NCBI GenBank assembly: GCA_051252005.1
Contig: JBPOEZ010000002.1
Location: 460,022 to 524,021 of the forward strand
DNA length: 64,000 bases
Origin: JACOMS01 sp051252005
GTDB lineage: Bacteria; Pseudomonadota; Alphaproteobacteria; Caulobacterales; Maricaulaceae
Reading direction: 5' to 3'
This document shows, piece by piece, positions 61,479 through 64,000 of the stretch. The translations under genes were made by a program, and so were the position numbers. The notes beneath the pieces are model-generated. The model saw only the letters and a program-made list of their open reading frames with translations, made no database searches and was not told where the DNA came from. Each line of letters starts with the position of its first letter. Position 1 is the stretch's first letter.

Positions 61479-61503
61479 TTAAAGCGCGAATAGGAACACG
61501 ATC

Positions 61504-62706
61504 ATGATCACCCTGCTTTATTGTTTGTCTGCCTTTTGGCTTTTAATTGCGTTTTGCGGGGCGGTTTATACGCAGGCGCCAAAGCATGTGCCAAACCTGT
61601 CATTTCTCTATTACGCCATTAGCTTGATCGGGCATCTTTTTACGCTGCCGCTTTTAATAACGGTTTTAGGGGTTTTTGCCACGTCGCTAACCGTACTGCC
61701 CTCCTCGCCTTGGCTAACGGGGATGAGCGCAGTGTCGGCGTGTCTGTGTGGTGTGATCTTATGGCAGAGTTATCGCGGGCGACAGGTTTTGGCGGGAATT
61801 ATTCCCGAAGGGCCGCAGCCCTCGAAAGCGTCATTTTGGACGGGCGCGCTTTTCCCGCTTATGAACGGCCGCAAAGGCGTGCGCCGGATTAAAGATGTGG
61901 CTTACGGTGATGCAGGCGTGAAAAATACGCTCGACATTTATGTACCGGAAATTTTGCCCGAGACGTCTTGTCCTGTCCTAATCCATATTCACGGCGGCGC
62001 GTGGGTTGTGGGCCGGAAGCGGCAACAGGCGCAACCTCTCATGCAGCACCTTGTTTCGCGCGGATGGATTGCCGTTGATATTAATTACCGCCTCGGTCCG
62101 AAACACCGCATGGACGTTGTGGTCTCGGACGTTCTGCGCGCCATTGGCTGGGTAAAAACCAACATCGCAGACTATGGCGGAGACCCGAATTTTGTCGCAA
62201 CCAAGGGCGGATCTGCGGGCGGGCATTTAACCGCGCTGACCGCTTTGATGCCAAACAATAACGCCTTTAAAGCTGGGTTTGAAGATGTGGATTGCAGCGT
62301 CGATGCCGCCGTTCCGGTTTACGGCGTGTATGATTTTCTCGACCGCACGGGCGCGCTGGCTTTTGGGCAGCCAGAGCTGGAAGCCTTCATGACCAAAAAC
62401 TCTATGACGGGCCCGCTTTCGACCCACCGTGATTTTTGGGACAACGTCACGCCCATGGGCAATATCCATAAAGACGCGCCGCCTATGTTTGTCCTGCATG
62501 GACGGCATGACGCGCTGGCCGCCTTTAAAGGGGCGGAGATTTTTGTCAGTGCTCTGCGGGAGGTTTCTAAGAACGACGTTCTCTTTGCCGCGCTTCCAAG
62601 CGGGCAACATGCCTATGACTGTTTGGGCGGGCCGCCGACGCAGGCGCACATATATGCGGTTGAGCGCTTCCTTAACAAAGTCCGCGCAGAAAAATCTGCG
62701 TCTTAA
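61504..62706 (+). CDS. Membrane-anchored alpha/beta hydrolase
   Basis: A 400-residue protein. Three membrane helices (about 1-20, 35-65 and 72-93) precede an alpha/beta hydrolase with oxyanion motif IHIHGGAWVVG, nucleophile in GGSAGGHLTAL, Asp in HGRHDALAAF and His in SGQHAYD. It belongs to the BD-FAE/carboxylesterase-like group; the substrate is unknown. It follows fcl by 25 bp but is probably not in that pathway. Confidence 0.85.
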   Translation: MITLLYCLSAFWLLIAFCGAVYTQAPKHVPNLSFLYYAISLIGHLFTLPLLITVLGVFATSLTVLPSSPWLTGMSAVSACLCGVILWQSYRGRQVLAGIIPEGPQPSKASFWTGALFPLMNGRKGVRRIKDVAYGDAGVKNTLDIYVPEILPETSCPVLIHIHGGAWVVGRKRQQAQPLMQHLVSRGWIAVDINYRLGPKHRMDVVVSDVLRAIGWVKTNIADYGGDPNFVATKGGSAGGHLTALTALMPNNNAFKAGFEDVDCSVDAAVPVYGVYDFLDRTGALAFGQPELEAFMTKNSMTGPLSTHRDFWDNVTPMGNIHKDAPPMFVLHGRHDALAAFKGAEIFVSALREVSKNDVLFAALPSGQHAYDCLGGPPTQAHIYAVERFLNKVRAEKSAS

Positions 62707-62779
62707 GCCTTTTGAGTAAACCTCTTTTCAACGCCCGCGAATTAGCTTAATCAGCCTCCTATAAATTTGGGAGACTACC

Positions 62780-63655
62780 ATGGCCGATCTATTCACGCTC
62801 GAAAGCCTGTTCACGCTTGTAATGCTTGTATTGCTGCAAGCCGTACTCGGGTTTGATAATCTTTTATATATCGCGATTGAAAGTAACAAAGTCGGCGATC
62901 CGGTTCAGGCCAGAAAAGTTCGCACGTGGGGCATCGCGATTGCCGTGGCGCTGCGGATCGTGCTTCTCATTATTATTGTCATGATGTTTGGCGCTATGGC
63001 CGAGCCTCTGTTTGGTATTCACCTCACAAATTTCCTTGAGGGCGAGTTCACCCTGCAAGCCCTCGTCACACTCTTCGGCGGCGCATTTATTATTTATACG
63101 GCGATTAAAGAAATTAATCACATGCTCGCGGTCGAACATATCGAACATAGCGAAGGCAGTGGCCGCCGCTCTATGGGCAAAGCGATTGCGCTGATCGTCA
63201 TGATGAACCTCGTGTTCTCGTTTGACTCGATCTTGTCCGCTATGGCGATTGCGTCCGTACCGGGCGTGGACGGCGGGCCGCCAACCTACCAAGTGCCGCT
63301 TATGGCTATCGCGATTATCCTGTCGGGTATTGCGATGATTTTGCTCGCCGACGCGGTGACGGATTTCATCAAAAAGAACCGCATGTATCAAATCATGGGT
63401 CTATTTATCTTGCTTCTCGTGGGCGTCTTGCTCGTCTCCGAAGGCGCTCACCTCGCGCACCTCAAGCTCTTCGGCTTCGCGATTGATGCTATGTCCAAAC
63501 CGACCTTCTATCTAGTGGTCGGGGTGCTTATCATCACAGACGTGATTTCCACCAAATACCAAAAGCGCCTCTGGGCCCAAAAAGAAGCCGAGATCAGGGG
63601 CGGCGACGCCGCAGCTGAGGGCCTAAAGGCGGTTGATAAGGCCATGGGACATTAG
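62780..63655 (+). CDS. TerC family membrane protein
   Basis: A 291-residue protein with seven to eight membrane helices and the TerC signatures: LQAVLGFDNLLYIAIESNK (first acidic half), FSFDSILSAMAIA (second half, with Asp in a helix) and an ALRIVLL helix. Members export manganese or help membrane-protein metallation; some are linked to tellurite resistance. An AGGAG-like site precedes it. Confidence 0.92.
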   Translation: MADLFTLESLFTLVMLVLLQAVLGFDNLLYIAIESNKVGDPVQARKVRTWGIAIAVALRIVLLIIIVMMFGAMAEPLFGIHLTNFLEGEFTLQALVTLFGGAFIIYTAIKEINHMLAVEHIEHSEGSGRRSMGKAIALIVMMNLVFSFDSILSAMAIASVPGVDGGPPTYQVPLMAIAIILSGIAMILLADAVTDFIKKNRMYQIMGLFILLLVGVLLVSEGAHLAHLKLFGFAIDAMSKPTFYLVVGVLIITDVISTKYQKRLWAQKEAEIRGGDAAAEGLKAVDKAMGH

Positions 63656-63703
63656 CGTTTAAAGCTGGGCCGCCGCGCGAAGCGAATAAAGGCCGTAGGG
63701 CGT

Positions 63704-63826
63704 AGGATTAATAGGGCCTGTCACCCCGGACTTGATCCGGGGCCTGGTAGTTATATCGCGCGACCTAACGTCTAGGTCCCGCATCTTCACTGCATTTCGT
63801 GCGGGATGACAGGTCGTATTAATCCT
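63704..63826. repeat. 123-bp palindromic intergenic element
   Basis: Outer 10-bp inverted repeats AGGATTAATA (63704-63713) and TATTAATCCT (63817-63826), inner 7-bp repeats CCTGTCA (63717-63723) and TGACAGG (63807-63813), and two hairpins inside: CCCCGGACTTGATCCGGGG (63724-63742) and CCCGCA...TGCGGG (about 63778-63805). The inner text is typical of the dispersed palindromic repeats in alphaproteobacterial genomes. No coding capacity. Confidence 0.75.
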
Positions 63827-64000
63827 GCACATTACCGCCTAAATTCCCCGCCACAGCAGCATTCTCACGAATATAATCCTCACTTTCCAAAACGGGCGTA
63901 TATTAAACTCGTTTCTATACCGGATGGGACAGGCGAGCGTTCGTTGATCGTTTTCGGTATAGACGGTGTGAGTTGTAGCTTTTGGGTTAGGGACCTACCA
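63827..64000. other. Right-end non-coding stretch
   Basis: No gene or clear signal was found in the last 174 bases. It is cut off by the window end and could be a control region for a gene outside. Confidence 0.4.

Overview
The window is a gene-dense piece of an alphaproteobacterial chromosome, most likely from a Caulobacterales/Maricaulales-type marine bacterium. Signs of this are a fused YlxR-L7Ae protein behind NusA, the secB / timA / mltA / smr / hslU neighbourhood, the nfu-tsaB-rimI-fur order with a Fur lacking the CxxC zinc site, a class I lysyl-tRNA synthetase, a DUF2793 protein, and a CtrA-type TTAA-N7-TTAA box enclosing a GANTC (CcrM) site. There is no prophage, insertion sequence, CRISPR array, tRNA or rRNA that I can support.

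Layout. 1-6.5 kb: PadR regulator, glutathione synthetase, two YbjQ-family proteins, a Spx/ArsC-like protein, a lone DUF2793 protein, an M49-like zinc peptidase lipoprotein and a HIT protein. 6.5-17.6 kb: mostly minus-strand metabolism and transport (FemAB-like acyltransferase, NhaC antiporter, NTF2-like lipoprotein, SDR protein, TPR-sulfotransferase, MFS exporter, DPP4-like peptidase, DapB). 17.7-22.3 kb: a CPA-type antiporter with an RCK tail and a class A penicillin-binding protein. 22.3-27.6 kb: the most unusual locus (below). 27.7-35.1 kb: the rimP-nusA-ylxR-infB operon, a Yip1-like membrane protein and dapE. 35.1-45.1 kb: cupin and JmjC-like proteins, an XRE/DUF2975 pair, rdgB-hemW, lysS, an S24-type repressor, a saccharopine-dehydrogenase-like protein and amtB. 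45.1-56.4 kb: a second M49-like lipoprotein, secB, timA-mltA-smr, oligopeptidase B and hslU without hslV. 56.5-63.7 kb: nfu-tsaB-rimI-fur, gmd-fcl, a membrane-anchored alpha/beta hydrolase and TerC. A 123-bp palindromic intergenic repeat lies near the right end.

The candidate novel system is at 22331-27640. A 71-residue stub containing only the cytoplasmic tail and membrane helix of a HlyD/CvaA-type adaptor is translationally coupled (TGATG) to a C39-peptidase ABC exporter with intact catalytic residues. Next comes a tiny gene, too short for ordinary gene finders, with a strong ribosome binding site, a CtrA/CcrM box upstream and its own terminator. It encodes a textbook 15-residue double-glycine leader followed by a core of only seven residues (RPVIVED). 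Then comes a hybrid histidine kinase with a signal peptide and a predicted periplasmic TPR-like sensor region. The simplest reading is a self-contained peptide-signalling circuit: the exporter trims and exports a heptapeptide and the adjacent kinase senses it. The missing periplasmic part of the adaptor suggests that the peptide is delivered to the periplasm. The parts are read directly from sequence; the circuit is inference.
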